A stretch of 64,000 nucleotides of DNA from Amycolatopsis acidicola (lineage in GTDB: Bacteria; Actinomycetota; Actinomycetes; Mycobacteriales; Pseudonocardiaceae): contig NZ_VMNW02000002.1 of the NCBI RefSeq assembly GCF_007713735.2, forward strand, positions 62,001 through 126,000, given 5' to 3'. A model generated the notes under the pieces. The model saw only the letters and a program-made list of their open reading frames with translations, did not search any database and had not been told where the DNA came from. The position numbers were made by a program, and so were the translations under genes. Shown one piece after another: positions 8,410 through 17,048 of this stretch (its first letter is position 1; the number at the start of each line of letters is the position of its first letter).

Positions 8410-9189
8410 GTGCGAACCGACCACCCGTACCTCTCCGGACCCTTTCCCCGCGCCTTCGCCCACCGCGGGTGGCACGTGGACGAGCTGGACGGCATGGAGA
8501 ACTCGCTGTCCTCGTTCCGCCGCGCCGTCGCCGAGGGCTACCAGTATCTCGAGACGGACGTGCACGCGACGTCCGACGGCGTTGTCGTCGTGCACCATGA
8601 CGCACGCCTGGACCGCACCACCGACAAGGTGGGCCTGATCGGCAAGCAGACCTGGCGGACGGTCTCGCAGGCCAAAATAGACGGCCGGGAACCGTTGGCG
8701 CGCCTGGAAGATCTCCTCGAAGAGCTCCCTGAGGCCCGGTTCAACGTGGACGTGAAATCGGCGCGCGCGGTCGCCCCGTTCGTCGACGTGATCGAGCGGA
8801 TGGGCGCCCACGACAGGGTCGCGGCCGCGTCCTTCTCCGACGCGCGCCTGGCCCGGCTCCGCCGGCTGGCCGGGCCGAAGCTGCTCACCGCGATGGGCCC
8901 GCGGTCGGTCGCCGTGCTGTGGGGCAACGGCTGGACTCCCTTGCTGCGCCTGGATTTCCTGCATCGCGGCGCGATGGCCCAGGTGCCGGTCGACCAGGGC
9001 CGCCTCACCGTCGTGACGAGCAGCTTCGTGCGCGCGGCCGAGCGGGCGGGCGTCGAGGTCCACACGTGGACGATCAACGACCAGGCCGAGATGCGGCGTC
9101 TGCTGGACCTCGGTGTGCACGGGATCGTCACCGACCGGCCGGACCTGCTGCGCGACGTGCTCAAGGAACGCGGCGCCTGGCCCGCCTGA
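8410..9189 (+). CDS. Glycerophosphodiester phosphodiesterase
   Basis: A 259-aa GDPD. The catalytic and metal motifs are present: AHRG (17-20), MENS (the catalytic Glu), and ETDVHATSDGVVVVHHD with the Glu-Asp pair and the second catalytic His. The C-terminal HTWTINDQAEMRRLLDLGVHGIVTDRPD block is typical. It hydrolyses glycerophosphodiesters to glycerol-3-phosphate and an alcohol. No signal peptide, so probably cytosolic. The GTG start is 33 bp from the divergent small zinc protein; the stop abuts that of the convergent transglycosylase (TGATCA). Confidence 0.93.
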   Translation: MRTDHPYLSGPFPRAFAHRGWHVDELDGMENSLSSFRRAVAEGYQYLETDVHATSDGVVVVHHDARLDRTTDKVGLIGKQTWRTVSQAKIDGREPLARLEDLLEELPEARFNVDVKSARAVAPFVDVIERMGAHDRVAAASFSDARLARLRRLAGPKLLTAMGPRSVAVLWGNGWTPLLRLDFLHRGAMAQVPVDQGRLTVVTSSFVRAAERAGVEVHTWTINDQAEMRRLLDLGVHGIVTDRPDLLRDVLKERGAWPA

Positions 9190-9852
9190 TCATCGCGGCG
9201 GCTGGCCGTTCCAGGCCGCGTCCCACGTCTTGGGGCCGAGCCTGCCGGAGTCGTTGATCGCGTTGGCGCGCTGGAGATCGAGCACGGCCTGCTTGGTCTT
9301 GTCGTAGTAGCAGCCGGTGCCGTCGAACGCGTAGCCGAAGGCGTTCATCCGGAGCTGGAACGTCTTGAGCGACGGGGCGCAGTCGCCGTAGGCGTAAACG
9401 ACGCCGGGCCACGCCGGTTTCCCGGAGGCAGGGGTACCGTTGCCGCCGATGTAGGCGGATTCGGCGTAGGTGGGGATCCGTTTGCTGCGCGCGTCACCGT
9501 CGCTGCGCAGGGCGAGCATGCCGGCGCACTCCCACGGCTGCCAGCCGCGCATGCGGTACAGGTAGAGCGCGCGGTAGTCCTGTTCGGCGGGGCTCGCCTG
9601 GTCCGGCCGCCCCGTGCCGCCGACGCTGCGCCAGGTCGGCAGGTCGAACTGGTAGGCGCCGTAGTACCCGTTACCGGTGTTGATGCCGTAGCGGTTGCTG
9701 GATTCGCACGTCCGGAGCTTGAGCCACGTCGAGGCCGTGGGGTCGGCCGAGGCCGCGGTGCTGGTGGCGATCTGGATGCCTCCGGCGAGGATGGCGATCA
9801 CCAGCACCCGGATGCCCAGGCGGAACACGGGTCTGAGCCGGTGTTTGATCAT
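9190..9852 (-). CDS. Secreted RPF-like transglycosylase with peptidoglycan-binding domain
   Basis: A 220-aa exported protein. A signal peptide with a hydrophobic core (about residues 13-30) ends in TAASA before DP, cleavage near residue 36. The resuscitation-promoting-factor-like domain follows immediately: WLKLRTCESSNRYGINTGNG with Glu50 as the expected catalytic acid, then YYGAYQFDLPTWRSVGG and WPWECAG-type motifs. A C-terminal peptidoglycan-binding repeat (KQAVLDLQRANAINDSGRLG) occupies the last 55 residues. It probably cuts peptidoglycan glycan chains during growth or spore/dormancy exit. Convergent with the GDPD gene. Confidence 0.9.
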   Translation of the reverse strand: MIKHRLRPVFRLGIRVLVIAILAGGIQIATSTAASADPTASTWLKLRTCESSNRYGINTGNGYYGAYQFDLPTWRSVGGTGRPDQASPAEQDYRALYLYRMRGWQPWECAGMLALRSDGDARSKRIPTYAESAYIGGNGTPASGKPAWPGVVYAYGDCAPSLKTFQLRMNAFGYAFDGTGCYYDKTKQAVLDLQRANAINDSGRLGPKTWDAAWNGQPPR

Positions 9853-10054
9853 GCGAGCACACTAAGGACCCGCATCACCTGCCACAACCTTCACATCCAA
9901 CCCAACAGCATCACATGCACCAGCCCGGGTGATCGGCACCGACACGCCGAACCCGTCGTCGCGCCGCGAAAACCGCCGCTCCCCCGGCCGCGGCACGCGG
10001 AGCGGTGCTCTCCCGGCAAATCACCCGATCAAGGGAGAGATAGGGTCGGGCGTC

Positions 10055-10819
10055 GTGACCTCGATATCCGAGCTGCCGGGCGAAGATCCCGACCCGACCG
10101 ACGCGTTGTCGTCCGTGCCCGGTCCGGCCGCCCGCCGCGCGCCCGTGCGCGGGATGCTGCGTTTCTGCTACGGGCCGATGGACTGCGGGAAATCGACGCT
10201 GGCGCTGCAGATCGACCACAACCACGCGCGGCAGGGCCGGCGCGGGCTGCTGCTGGTGCGGCACGACCGGTCCGGCGAGCCGCAGATCAGCAGCCGCATC
10301 GGGATCACTCGCCAGGCACTTGAAGTTCACGCGGGCACGGACGTGCGGAAGCTGATCCGGGAGCAGTGGATCGCCGGGCGGCACGTGGACTACCTGATCG
10401 TCGACGAGGCCCAGTTCCTCTCCCCCGCGCAGGTCGAGCAGCTCGCCGAGCTGGCCGACGAGGTGCAGATCGACGTGTACTGCTTCGGGATCGCGACCGA
10501 TTTCCAGAGCCACCTGTTCCCCGGCGCCCGGCGGCTGTTCGAGCTCGCCGACGAGCTGCAGCCGGTCCAGGTCGAGGTGCTGTGCTGGTGTGGCGCGCCG
10601 GGGCGGTTCAACGCACGGGTGAGCGACGGGGAGGTCCTCCGCGAGGGGGATACGGTCGTCGTGGCGGACACCGGGCCGGGTGTATTTGAATCCACAACTT
10701 CATTACAGCCGGAGGCAAATTCCACTACGTTGCGTTATCAAGTATTGTGCCGCCGCCATTACCGTCTTGGCGATCTTGGACCGGCTGCCGGGAAGCGGGG
10801 ACAGCTGCGCCTTACTTGA
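10055..10819 (+). CDS. tdk: Thymidine kinase (TK1 type)
   Basis: A 254-aa TK1-family kinase that phosphorylates thymidine for dTTP salvage. P-loop GPMDCGKST at residues 40-48, Walker-B-like VDEAQFL near 120, and a zinc lasso with Cys pairs (CWC near 178 and LCRRHY near 233). The GTG at 10055 was chosen over an upstream ATG because the extra N-terminus is low-complexity; an internal ATG at 10154 is the other option. The last 45 codons are AT-rich, unlike the rest, and contain a rare TTA leucine codon at 10703. The 202-bp gap upstream (9853-10054) is divergent promoter space with nothing I can name. Confidence 0.87.
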   Translation: MTSISELPGEDPDPTDALSSVPGPAARRAPVRGMLRFCYGPMDCGKSTLALQIDHNHARQGRRGLLLVRHDRSGEPQISSRIGITRQALEVHAGTDVRKLIREQWIAGRHVDYLIVDEAQFLSPAQVEQLAELADEVQIDVYCFGIATDFQSHLFPGARRLFELADELQPVQVEVLCWCGAPGRFNARVSDGEVLREGDTVVVADTGPGVFESTTSLQPEANSTTLRYQVLCRRHYRLGDLGPAAGKRGQLRLT

Positions 10820-10891
10820 ACGTCGTTAGCTACCGGAAATGCCGTCAGCTGATAGCCCGACTGGGGGATTATCCCAAGAAGCAGGGCTAAA

Positions 10892-10912
10892 ACGCGTCAC
10901 GGAGCGACGCGT
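10892..10912 (+). terminator. Hairpin downstream of thymidine kinase
   Basis: ACGCGTC (10892-10898) and GACGCGT (10906-10912) form a perfect 7-bp stem with a 7-nt loop in the 249-bp gap between tdk and rbpA. No U-tract follows, so it may be a weak terminator or a regulatory dyad. Confidence 0.4.
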
Positions 10913-10984
10913 ACGGTGTCCCTCTGGTGGAAGCTGTTGCCGAGGGGTGGGACAGCTCATCGTGAGCGACGACATGTTCTCCGG

Positions 10985-11012
10985 GGAATTCCTGGGGCAC
11001 GTTCTGTCGTTG
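10985..11012 (+). promoter_or_regulatory. Sigma-R-like promoter of rbpA
   Basis: GGGGAAT (10983-10989) is followed after 19 bp by CGTTG (11008-11012), matching the GGAAT / GTT pattern of sigma-R (SigR/SigH, thiol-oxidative stress) promoters. It lies about 60 bp upstream of the rbpA ATG. In Streptomyces coelicolor rbpA is a known sigma-R target, which supports the assignment; the 19-bp spacing is one longer than the usual 18. Confidence 0.55.
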
Positions 11013-11068
11013 CATAGGGTGAGCACCACTCTGGCTCTAACCGCAGAGCCGACTGAAAGGACGTCATC

Positions 11069-11416
11069 ATGGCCGACCGTGTACTCCGTGGAAGCCGGCT
11101 AGGAGCGGTCAGCTACGAGACCGACCGCAACCACGATCTCGCCCCGCGGCGCACCGTGCGCTACGCGTGTCCGAAGAACCACGAGTTCGAGGTTCCGTTC
11201 TCCGACGACGCCGAGGTCCCCTCGGTGTGGGAGTGCCGCCTGCACGGCAGCGAGTCCGAGATCGTCGACGGTGGGCAGCCCGAGCAGAAGAAGGTCAAGC
11301 CTCCGCGCACGCACTGGGACATGCTGCTGGAGCGCCGTTCGATCCCGGAGCTCGAGGATCTGCTGAACGAGCGTCTGGCCGAGCTCAAGGGCCGCCGGAC
11401 GACCCGTTCGGCGTAG
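11069..11416 (+). CDS. rbpA: RNA polymerase-binding protein RbpA
   Basis: A 115-aa protein matching actinobacterial RbpA throughout: MADRVLRGSRLGAVSYE at the N-terminus, the core-binding domain with CPKNHEFEVPFSDDAEVPS and C-RLHGSES, and the sigma-interaction tail PPRTHWDMLLERRSIPELEDLL. It binds RNA polymerase and the primary sigma factor and stabilises the open complex. The ATG has a GAAAGGA ribosome-binding site. A sigma-R-like promoter lies upstream and a strong terminator directly downstream, so it is a monocistronic gene. Confidence 0.97.
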   Translation: MADRVLRGSRLGAVSYETDRNHDLAPRRTVRYACPKNHEFEVPFSDDAEVPSVWECRLHGSESEIVDGGQPEQKKVKPPRTHWDMLLERRSIPELEDLLNERLAELKGRRTTRSA

Positions 11417-11440
11417 CTGACAGAGTTCCCGCCACGAAGC

Positions 11441-11479
11441 ACGAAGGCCCCCGCGTCCTCCCGCCGCGGGGGCCTTCGT
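11441..11479. terminator. Strong intrinsic terminator after rbpA (works for both strands)
   Basis: A perfect 15-bp stem, acgaaggcccccgcg (11441-11455) pairing with 11465-11479, with a 9-nt loop. It lies 24 bp after the rbpA stop and 33 bp before the stop of the convergent ppm1 gene, so it can terminate both transcripts. Confidence 0.85.
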
Positions 11480-11512
11480 CTGTCTTCTGGAGTTCTCGGA
11501 CGCTTCTGGTTC

Positions 11513-12280
11513 TCAGCGCCGCCGGACAAGGCCGCGCAGCTGCTGCCAGCGGTGCCGCGCGCCCCAGACGCCGACCTTGAGCGCGGCCTCGAAGATGATG
11601 CTGCTGCTCATCTTCGACTCGCCGATCTCGCGTTCGGTGAAGGTGATCGGGACTTCGTCGATCTCGAACCCGGCCTGCAGGGTCCGCCACGCGAGGTCGA
11701 TCTGGAAGCAGTAGCCCCGCGAGGCGATCTCGTCCAGCGGGAGCTTCTCCAGTACTTCCCGGCGGTACGCGCGGAACCCTGCCGTGAACTCGTGGATCTT
11801 CGCGCCGAGCGCGAGCCGCGAGTACAGGTTGGCGCCGCGGGAGAGGATCTCCCGGCGCTTGGGCCAGTTCACCACGCTTCCGCCGGGCACGTAGCGGGAG
11901 CCGAGCACGAGGTCGGCGTCGCCGAGCGCGTCGAGCATCCGGGGCAGGTCCTCGGGCGCGTGCGAGCCGTCGGCGTCCATCTCGACGATCGTGCGGTAGT
12001 CGCGCTCGAGGCCCCAGCGGAAGCCCGCGACGTACGCGGCGCCGAGGCCTGCTTTCTCGGTGCGGTGCAGGACGTGCACGCGCTTGTCGTCGGCCGCGAG
12101 CTTGTCGGCGAGCTCCCCCGTGCCGTCGGGGCTGCCGTCATCGACCACGAGGGCGTGCACGGACGGGAGGGCCTCGTGCAGCCTGCGCAGGATGGGCGTG
12201 AGGTTCTCACGCTCGTTGTAAGTCGGGATCACCACCAGGACCGGGTCGATCGGCTGTGGTTCCCGTGGCGCCTGCGCCAT
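11513..12280 (-). CDS. ppm1: Polyprenol monophosphomannose synthase
   Basis: A 255-aa family-2 glycosyltransferase close to dolichol-phosphate mannose synthases. [12 protein letters not shown] near residue 16, [10 protein letters not shown] near 45 and [11 protein letters not shown] near 102 are the nucleotide-sugar motifs; [13 protein letters not shown] and [13 protein letters not shown] are the acceptor-side motifs. It transfers mannose from GDP-mannose to polyprenyl phosphate for lipoglycans and protein O-mannosylation. It lies 27 bp downstream of lnt; in M. tuberculosis the two functions are fused in one Ppm1 protein, here they are separate genes in the same order. Confidence 0.94.
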   Translation of the reverse strand: MAQAPREPQPIDPVLVVIPTYNERENLTPILRRLHEALPSVHALVVDDGSPDGTGELADKLAADDKRVHVLHRTEKAGLGAAYVAGFRWGLERDYRTIVEMDADGSHAPEDLPRMLDALGDADLVLGSRYVPGGSVVNWPKRREILSRGANLYSRLALGAKIHEFTAGFRAYRREVLEKLPLDEIASRGYCFQIDLAWRTLQAGFEIDEVPITFTEREIGESKMSSSIIFEAALKVGVWGARHRWQQLRGLVRRR

Positions 12281-12307
12281 CCGTGTTGTCCTCCCTCGAG
12301 GCGGAGG

Positions 12308-13912
12308 TCACTCCGCCACGGTTGCTCGTGTGTCCTTGGCGCGTGCGCGCCGGGTGCGAGCACTCTGCACCATCCCCGCCACCGCCGTCGCGAGCGCCAC
12401 GCCGACCAGGGTGTACTCCGTCCACGCACCGAGTCGATCCGACAGCGTAGTCGCCTGGCGTAACGGCACGCGCCCGACCAGGGATGCGGCGGTGAATTCG
12501 CTGGTCGAGGCCGTGATCGTGCCGTCGGGCTGGACGATGGCGCTGACCCCGCTGGTCGCGGAGACGACGACCGCGCGGCTGTGCTCGACGGCGCGCAGCC
12601 GGGCCATCGCGAGCTGCTGGTAGCTCATCTCGCTGTGCCCGTACCACGCGTTGTTGGTGGGGAGCACGATCAGCTGGGCGCCGTCGTCGACGCCTTCGCG
12701 GGCGATGTAGTCGTAGGCGATCTCGTAGCAGATGGGCGCGGTGACGCGGGTGCCCGCCACGTTCATGACCGAGGGCGTGGTGCCGGCCTGGATGTCCTTG
12801 GTCTGGTCGACGAACGGGGTGACCAGTGAGGCGATCGAGCGGGCGGGCACGTATTCGCCGAAGGGCACGAGCTGGCGCTTGGAGTAGCTTTCGGCGGGCC
12901 CGGTGCCCGGGTTCCACACGTAGACGGTGTTGCGCGGCTGGGTGCCGGAGTGGTCGAGCGTGCCTACGAGCGCGGGGACGCCGATGCTGTCGACGGCTTC
13001 GTCGACGGCCGGGTCCTCCCCCACGGTCGTCACCGCCGTTTCGGGCCAGACCACCAGATCCGGTTTGGGAACCTGCCCGGCCGCGATCTCCTGGGCGAGG
13101 CGCTGGTTCTGGGCGAGGTGGTTGGCTTCGACGGTGGCCGACTCGTTTTCCAGTTCGAGTCCGATGTCTGGGGCGTTGCCCTGGACGGTGGCGACGGTGA
13201 GGCTGCCGTTCTGCGCGGCGGTGTCGATCGTGGGCCACAACGCGAGCCCGGCGACGACGGGCAGGATTACGCCGGCCGCGGGCAGCACGAGCGGGCGCCA
13301 GGCGCGGCGGCGGAGCCGGGGGATGACGGTCGCGAGACAGAAACCGGTCAGTACCACGGCGAAACCGACCAGCGGCGCGCCGCCGACGGAGGCGAGCGGG
13401 ACGAAGGCGCCTTCGGGCTGGCTGAACGCGACGCGGCCCCAGGGGAATCCGCCGAAGGGCCACCAGGCGCGCGGGGTTTCGGTCGCGATCACGAGCATCG
13501 CCATCCACACCGGTCCCCCGGGCAGCCGGGCGGCGAAGGTGCCCAGCGCGGTGCCGATGCCGATGTACAGGGCGAGCGCGGCGGAGAGCGCGATCCACGG
13601 GGTGACGCCGACTTCGGGGCCGAGGAAGTCCTGGAGCCAGGTCAGCAGCGGGATGTACAGGCCGAGCCCGAACGTGAAGCCGTAGCCGAGCCCGCCCCAG
13701 ACGCGCCTGCCGCGCAGGACGAGGCCGAGCCCGGCGAAGGCGATCGGCGCGAGCCACCACAGCGAGCGCGGGGCGAAGCTGAGGTAGAACACGAATCCCG
13801 AGGCCGCCGCGGCGACGAGGCGCAGCAGCCACGGGCGCCAGGCGCGGCGGGCGCGCTGGGGTTTTTCCGGTTTTCCGAGCTCGGAATCCGGCACGGTTAC
13901 GGCCACGCGCAC
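12308..13912 (-). CDS. lnt: Apolipoprotein N-acyltransferase
   Basis: A 534-aa integral membrane enzyme with about six N-terminal hydrophobic segments (residues 30-205) and a C-terminal nitrilase-type domain (230-500). The Glu-Lys-Cys catalytic residues sit in VVWPETAV, YSKRQLVPFGEYVP and APICYEIAYD. It N-acylates the lipid-modified cysteine of lipoproteins. The GTG start at 13912 is the longest option; in-frame GTGs two and five codons later are alternatives. The last 50 codons include a TTA codon at 12461-12463. Operon with ppm1. Confidence 0.93.
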   Translation of the reverse strand: MRVAVTVPDSELGKPEKPQRARRAWRPWLLRLVAAAASGFVFYLSFAPRSLWWLAPIAFAGLGLVLRGRRVWGGLGYGFTFGLGLYIPLLTWLQDFLGPEVGVTPWIALSAALALYIGIGTALGTFAARLPGGPVWMAMLVIATETPRAWWPFGGFPWGRVAFSQPEGAFVPLASVGGAPLVGFAVVLTGFCLATVIPRLRRRAWRPLVLPAAGVILPVVAGLALWPTIDTAAQNGSLTVATVQGNAPDIGLELENESATVEANHLAQNQRLAQEIAAGQVPKPDLVVWPETAVTTVGEDPAVDEAVDSIGVPALVGTLDHSGTQPRNTVYVWNPGTGPAESYSKRQLVPFGEYVPARSIASLVTPFVDQTKDIQAGTTPSVMNVAGTRVTAPICYEIAYDYIAREGVDDGAQLIVLPTNNAWYGHSEMSYQQLAMARLRAVEHSRAVVVSATSGVSAIVQPDGTITASTSEFTAASLVGRVPLRQATTLSDRLGAWTEYTLVGVALATAVAGMVQSARTRRARAKDTRATVAE

Positions 13913-13959
13913 AACCCTAAGCGCTGCCCGTTAAGGCTCGTGTACGGCAGGTGGAAACC

Positions 13960-15546
13960 TCACGCCTCGAACAGGGTCCGGCCGCCGCGCACGGTGCGCA
14001 GGCAGGTGGGCGCGGGTACGCCCGGGTCCAGTGGCGGCAGCGCGGGCACGCGGGAGCGGGGGTCGGTGGACCAGCGCTGGACGCGGGAGTCCGAGGTGGC
14101 GACGACGAGTTCGGCCGCGTCCCAGATCGCGTAGTGGGCGGGAGCGCCCGGGGTGAGGCTGCCGGTCATGCCGTCGTTGACGCCGGCGGCGCGGTGCCCT
14201 CCCCTGGTGTGGGCGTTGAAGGCGGCGCGGGCGGAGAGCCCGGAGCCGGGTGTGTGGTGGTGGATGGCGGCGCGCACGGATTCCCAGGGCTCGAGCGGGG
14301 TGACGGGGCTGTCGGAGCCGAAGGCGAGGACGACGCCGGTGGCGGCGAGCATGGCGAAGGGGTTGAGCGCGGGGGCGCGTTCGCCGAGGCGGGTGGCGTA
14401 CATGCCGTTGTCGCCGCCCCAGAGTGCGTCGAACCGGGGTTGCATCGAGGCGCTGACGGCCCAGCCCGCGAGGAGCGCGGCTTGCTCGGTGTCGATCATT
14501 TCGAGGTGTTCGAGGCGGTGGCCCCGCGCGGCGAGCGCGCGCTGGCCGACGGTCTTCTCGGCGATCTGGAAGCCGCGGACAACTTCGGTGACGCCGCCGT
14601 CGCCGATGACGTGGAATCCGGCCTGCAGTCCGGCTTCGGTGCAGGTGACGAGGTGTTCGGCGATGGCGTCGGCGTCAAGGTAGCGGGCGCCGGTGCTGCC
14701 GGTGTCGTCGGTGTAGGGCTCGCGTAGGCAGGCCGTGTGGGAGCCCAGCGCGCCGTCGACGAACAGGTCTCCCGCGAGGCCGCGCAGGCCGTGGCGCCGG
14801 GCGAGGTCGGTGGCGTCGCGCTCGCCCCAGTAGGCGACCACTTCGGGGCGGCCGGGCTCGGCGGCGAGGGCGAGCAGGTCGGTGAGGTCGGCTTCGCCCG
14901 AGATGTCGGGGCCGGCGCATTCGTGGACGCTGACGATGCCGTGTTCGGCGGCGTGGCGGAGGAAGGCGTCCTGGGCACGGTGGCGCTGCGCGGGGGAAAT
15001 CGCGGCGCGCACGGTCTTGCGGGCGTGATGGTGGGCGTCGCGGGTCAGGGGGCCTTCGGCGGACCAGCCGTCGGCGTCGCGGGTTTCGGGGACGAGGTCG
15101 ACGAGCGCGGTGGACACCAGCGCGGAGTGGACATCGACGCGGCTGAGGTAGACGGGCGCTCCCTCGGCGGCGGCGTCGATCTCGGCGCGGCTGGGGATCC
15201 TGGGTGAGGTCCAGGTGGTTTCGTCCCAGCCGTGCGCGATGAGGACTTCGCCGGGGCGCACGGCGTCGCGGACCGCGGCGAGCAGCTCGGCGCCGTCGTG
15301 GACGGTGGTGAGGTCGAGGCCGCTCAGGTGGAGTCCGGTGGCGGTGGCGTGGACGTGGGCGTCGACGAAGGCGGGCGCGACGAAGGCGCCGTCGAGGTCG
15401 ACGATTTCGGCGCCGGGGTGCAGGGCGCGGCCGGGGCCGTCCTGCCCGACCCAGACCACGGTGTCCCCGGTGACCGCCATCGCGGTCGCGTCGGGCGAGC
15501 TGGGGCTGTGGATCCGCCCGCCGACCAGAAGCGTCGTGTCGTTCAC
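13960..15546 (-). CDS. Amidohydrolase family 3 (YtcJ-like)
   Basis: A 528-aa metal-dependent amidohydrolase. The metal-binding HxH occurs in FVDAHVHATATG near residue 65; further ligands in GFHVIGDGG and RLEHLEM; the terminal Asp is in FGSDSPVTPLEPWESV. This size and motif spacing fit the YtcJ/Amidohydro_3 group, hydrolases of amides or cyclic ureas with unassigned substrates. The GTG start giving VNDTTLLVGG was chosen because coding character stops upstream. Divergent from the lysine aminomutase-like gene over about 100 bp. Confidence 0.88.
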   Translation of the reverse strand: MNDTTLLVGGRIHSPSSPDATAMAVTGDTVVWVGQDGPGRALHPGAEIVDLDGAFVAPAFVDAHVHATATGLHLSGLDLTTVHDGAELLAAVRDAVRPGEVLIAHGWDETTWTSPRIPSRAEIDAAAEGAPVYLSRVDVHSALVSTALVDLVPETRDADGWSAEGPLTRDAHHHARKTVRAAISPAQRHRAQDAFLRHAAEHGIVSVHECAGPDISGEADLTDLLALAAEPGRPEVVAYWGERDATDLARRHGLRGLAGDLFVDGALGSHTACLREPYTDDTGSTGARYLDADAIAEHLVTCTEAGLQAGFHVIGDGGVTEVVRGFQIAEKTVGQRALAARGHRLEHLEMIDTEQAALLAGWAVSASMQPRFDALWGGDNGMYATRLGERAPALNPFAMLAATGVVLAFGSDSPVTPLEPWESVRAAIHHHTPGSGLSARAAFNAHTRGGHRAAGVNDGMTGSLTPGAPAHYAIWDAAELVVATSDSRVQRWSTDPRSRVPALPPLDPGVPAPTCLRTVRGGRTLFEA

Positions 15547-15645
15547 GGGGTCGAGTCTGCCCGAAAGAAATGCGACGGCAATATTTACGCCGTAGTGTCG
15601 TGTTCGCAGGAGATTTTTACGTGATTTTGCCGACGAGGAGAACAG

Positions 15646-17013
15646 ATGACTGCGATCCAGGATGCTGTCTCGACCGCCGACACGTTCGGGCAGCCGTATT
15701 CCTACGCCCGCCGGGAGCTGGTCGAGCCGGACTGGCGCCGCTTCCCCGGCTGGCGGGACGTGACCGCGGCGCAGTGGCGTGACGCCCAGTGGCAGCGGGT
15801 GCACTGCGTGCGGAACATCAAGCAGCTGCGGGCCGTGCTCGGTGACCTCGTCGGCGAGGAGTTCTACGAGGATCTGGCCGCCGACCAGCGTGAGCTGGCC
15901 ACGATGTCGATGTTGCTGCCGCCGCAGATGCTGAACACCATGCGGGCGGGCTCCACCGGGGAGTTCTACGCGGACCCGGTCCGCCGGTACATGCTGCCGG
16001 TGCGCGGCGACCGGGAGCCGGAGTGGCCGAGTCATCCGCATTCGGAGCGGGACTCGCTGCACGAGGCGGAGATGTGGGTGGCGGAGGGGCTGACCCACCG
16101 CTACCCCACCAAGGTGCTGGCGGAGCTGATCTCGACCTGTCCGCAGTACTGCGGGCACTGCACGCGGATGGACCTCGTCGGCAACTCGACCGAGCAGGTC
16201 ACGAAGCACAAGCTGGAGCTCAAGCCGGTGGACCGGCAGGACGCGATGATCGACTACCTGCGCCGCACGCCGGGGGTGCGGGACGTGGTGGTGTCCGGCG
16301 GGGATGTGGCGAACGTGCCGTGGCATCAGCTGGAGTCGTTCCTGATGCGGTTGATGGACATCGAAACGGTGCGCGACATCCGGCTGGCGACGAAGGCGCT
16401 GGCCGGGCTGCCGCAGCACTGGCTGCAGCCGAAGGTGGTGGAGGGCCTGCAGCGGGTGGCGGTCACGGCCGGGCGGCGCGGGGTGAACCTGGCGATCCAC
16501 ACGCACGTCAACCACGCCCAGTCGGTGACGCCGCTGGTGGCGGAGGCGGCGCGGACGGCGTTGGAGGTCGGGGTGCGCGACGTGCGCAATCAGGGCGTGC
16601 TGATGCGCGGGGTGAACGCGACGCCGGCGGCGTTGCTGGACCTGTGTTTCGCGTTGCAGGACGAGGCGAACGTGCTGCCCTACTACTTCTACATGTGCGA
16701 CATGATCCCGAACGCCGAGCACTGGCGGGTCGCGGTGTGGGAGGCCCAGGAGCTGCAGCACGCGATCATGGGTTACCTGCCGGGGTACGCGACGCCGCGG
16801 ATCGTGTGCGACGTGCCCTATGTCGGGAAGCGGTGGGTGCACCAGCTGGCCGATTACGACCGTGAGCGCGGGATCTCGTACTGGACGAAGAACTACCGCA
16901 CCGGGATCGAGCACGCCGATCCGGAGGCGCTGGCGCGGCGCTACCCGTACTACGACCCGATCGCGACTCTCCCCGAGGAGGGGCGGGCTTGGTGGAATTC
17001 GCAGCGGGGTTGA
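15646..17013 (+). CDS. KamA-family radical SAM aminomutase (probable lysine 2,3-aminomutase)
   Basis: A 455-aa radical SAM/PLP enzyme. The cluster motif CPQYCGHC gives C165-x3-C169-x2-C172. PYYFYMCDM and IVCDVPYVGK correspond to the two substrate-binding Asp regions and the PLP-binding Lys of clostridial lysine 2,3-aminomutase, favouring lysine as substrate; arginine is an alternative in this family. The C-terminal zinc cysteines of the clostridial enzyme are absent. A GAGGAGAAC ribosome-binding site precedes the ATG. The upstream AT-rich patch near 15580-15600 with TAGTGT is the likely promoter. The product would be beta-lysine, used as an osmolyte or antibiotic building block. Confidence 0.85.
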   Translation: MTAIQDAVSTADTFGQPYSYARRELVEPDWRRFPGWRDVTAAQWRDAQWQRVHCVRNIKQLRAVLGDLVGEEFYEDLAADQRELATMSMLLPPQMLNTMRAGSTGEFYADPVRRYMLPVRGDREPEWPSHPHSERDSLHEAEMWVAEGLTHRYPTKVLAELISTCPQYCGHCTRMDLVGNSTEQVTKHKLELKPVDRQDAMIDYLRRTPGVRDVVVSGGDVANVPWHQLESFLMRLMDIETVRDIRLATKALAGLPQHWLQPKVVEGLQRVAVTAGRRGVNLAIHTHVNHAQSVTPLVAEAARTALEVGVRDVRNQGVLMRGVNATPAALLDLCFALQDEANVLPYYFYMCDMIPNAEHWRVAVWEAQELQHAIMGYLPGYATPRIVCDVPYVGKRWVHQLADYDRERGISYWTKNYRTGIEHADPEALARRYPYYDPIATLPEEGRAWWNSQRG

Positions 17014-17048
17014 TCTTCGCTGGCCTATCGTGACGCCCAGGGGGTGTC

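Noticed and set aside
9853..10054. c-di-AMP-type riboswitch upstream of the RPF-like gene
   Set aside because: These riboswitches often precede RPF genes, but I could not find their conserved blocks in the gap.
10839..11102. Small plus-strand open frame overlapping the rbpA promoter
   Set aside because: No ribosome-binding site, no homology pattern, and it runs through the likely promoter and into rbpA out of frame.
13960..16914. A 984-codon minus-strand frame joining the amidohydrolase to the region opposite the aminomutase gene
   Set aside because: Only the amidohydrolase half resembles a protein; the other half is an antisense frame of the aminomutase gene and the two genes are divergent.
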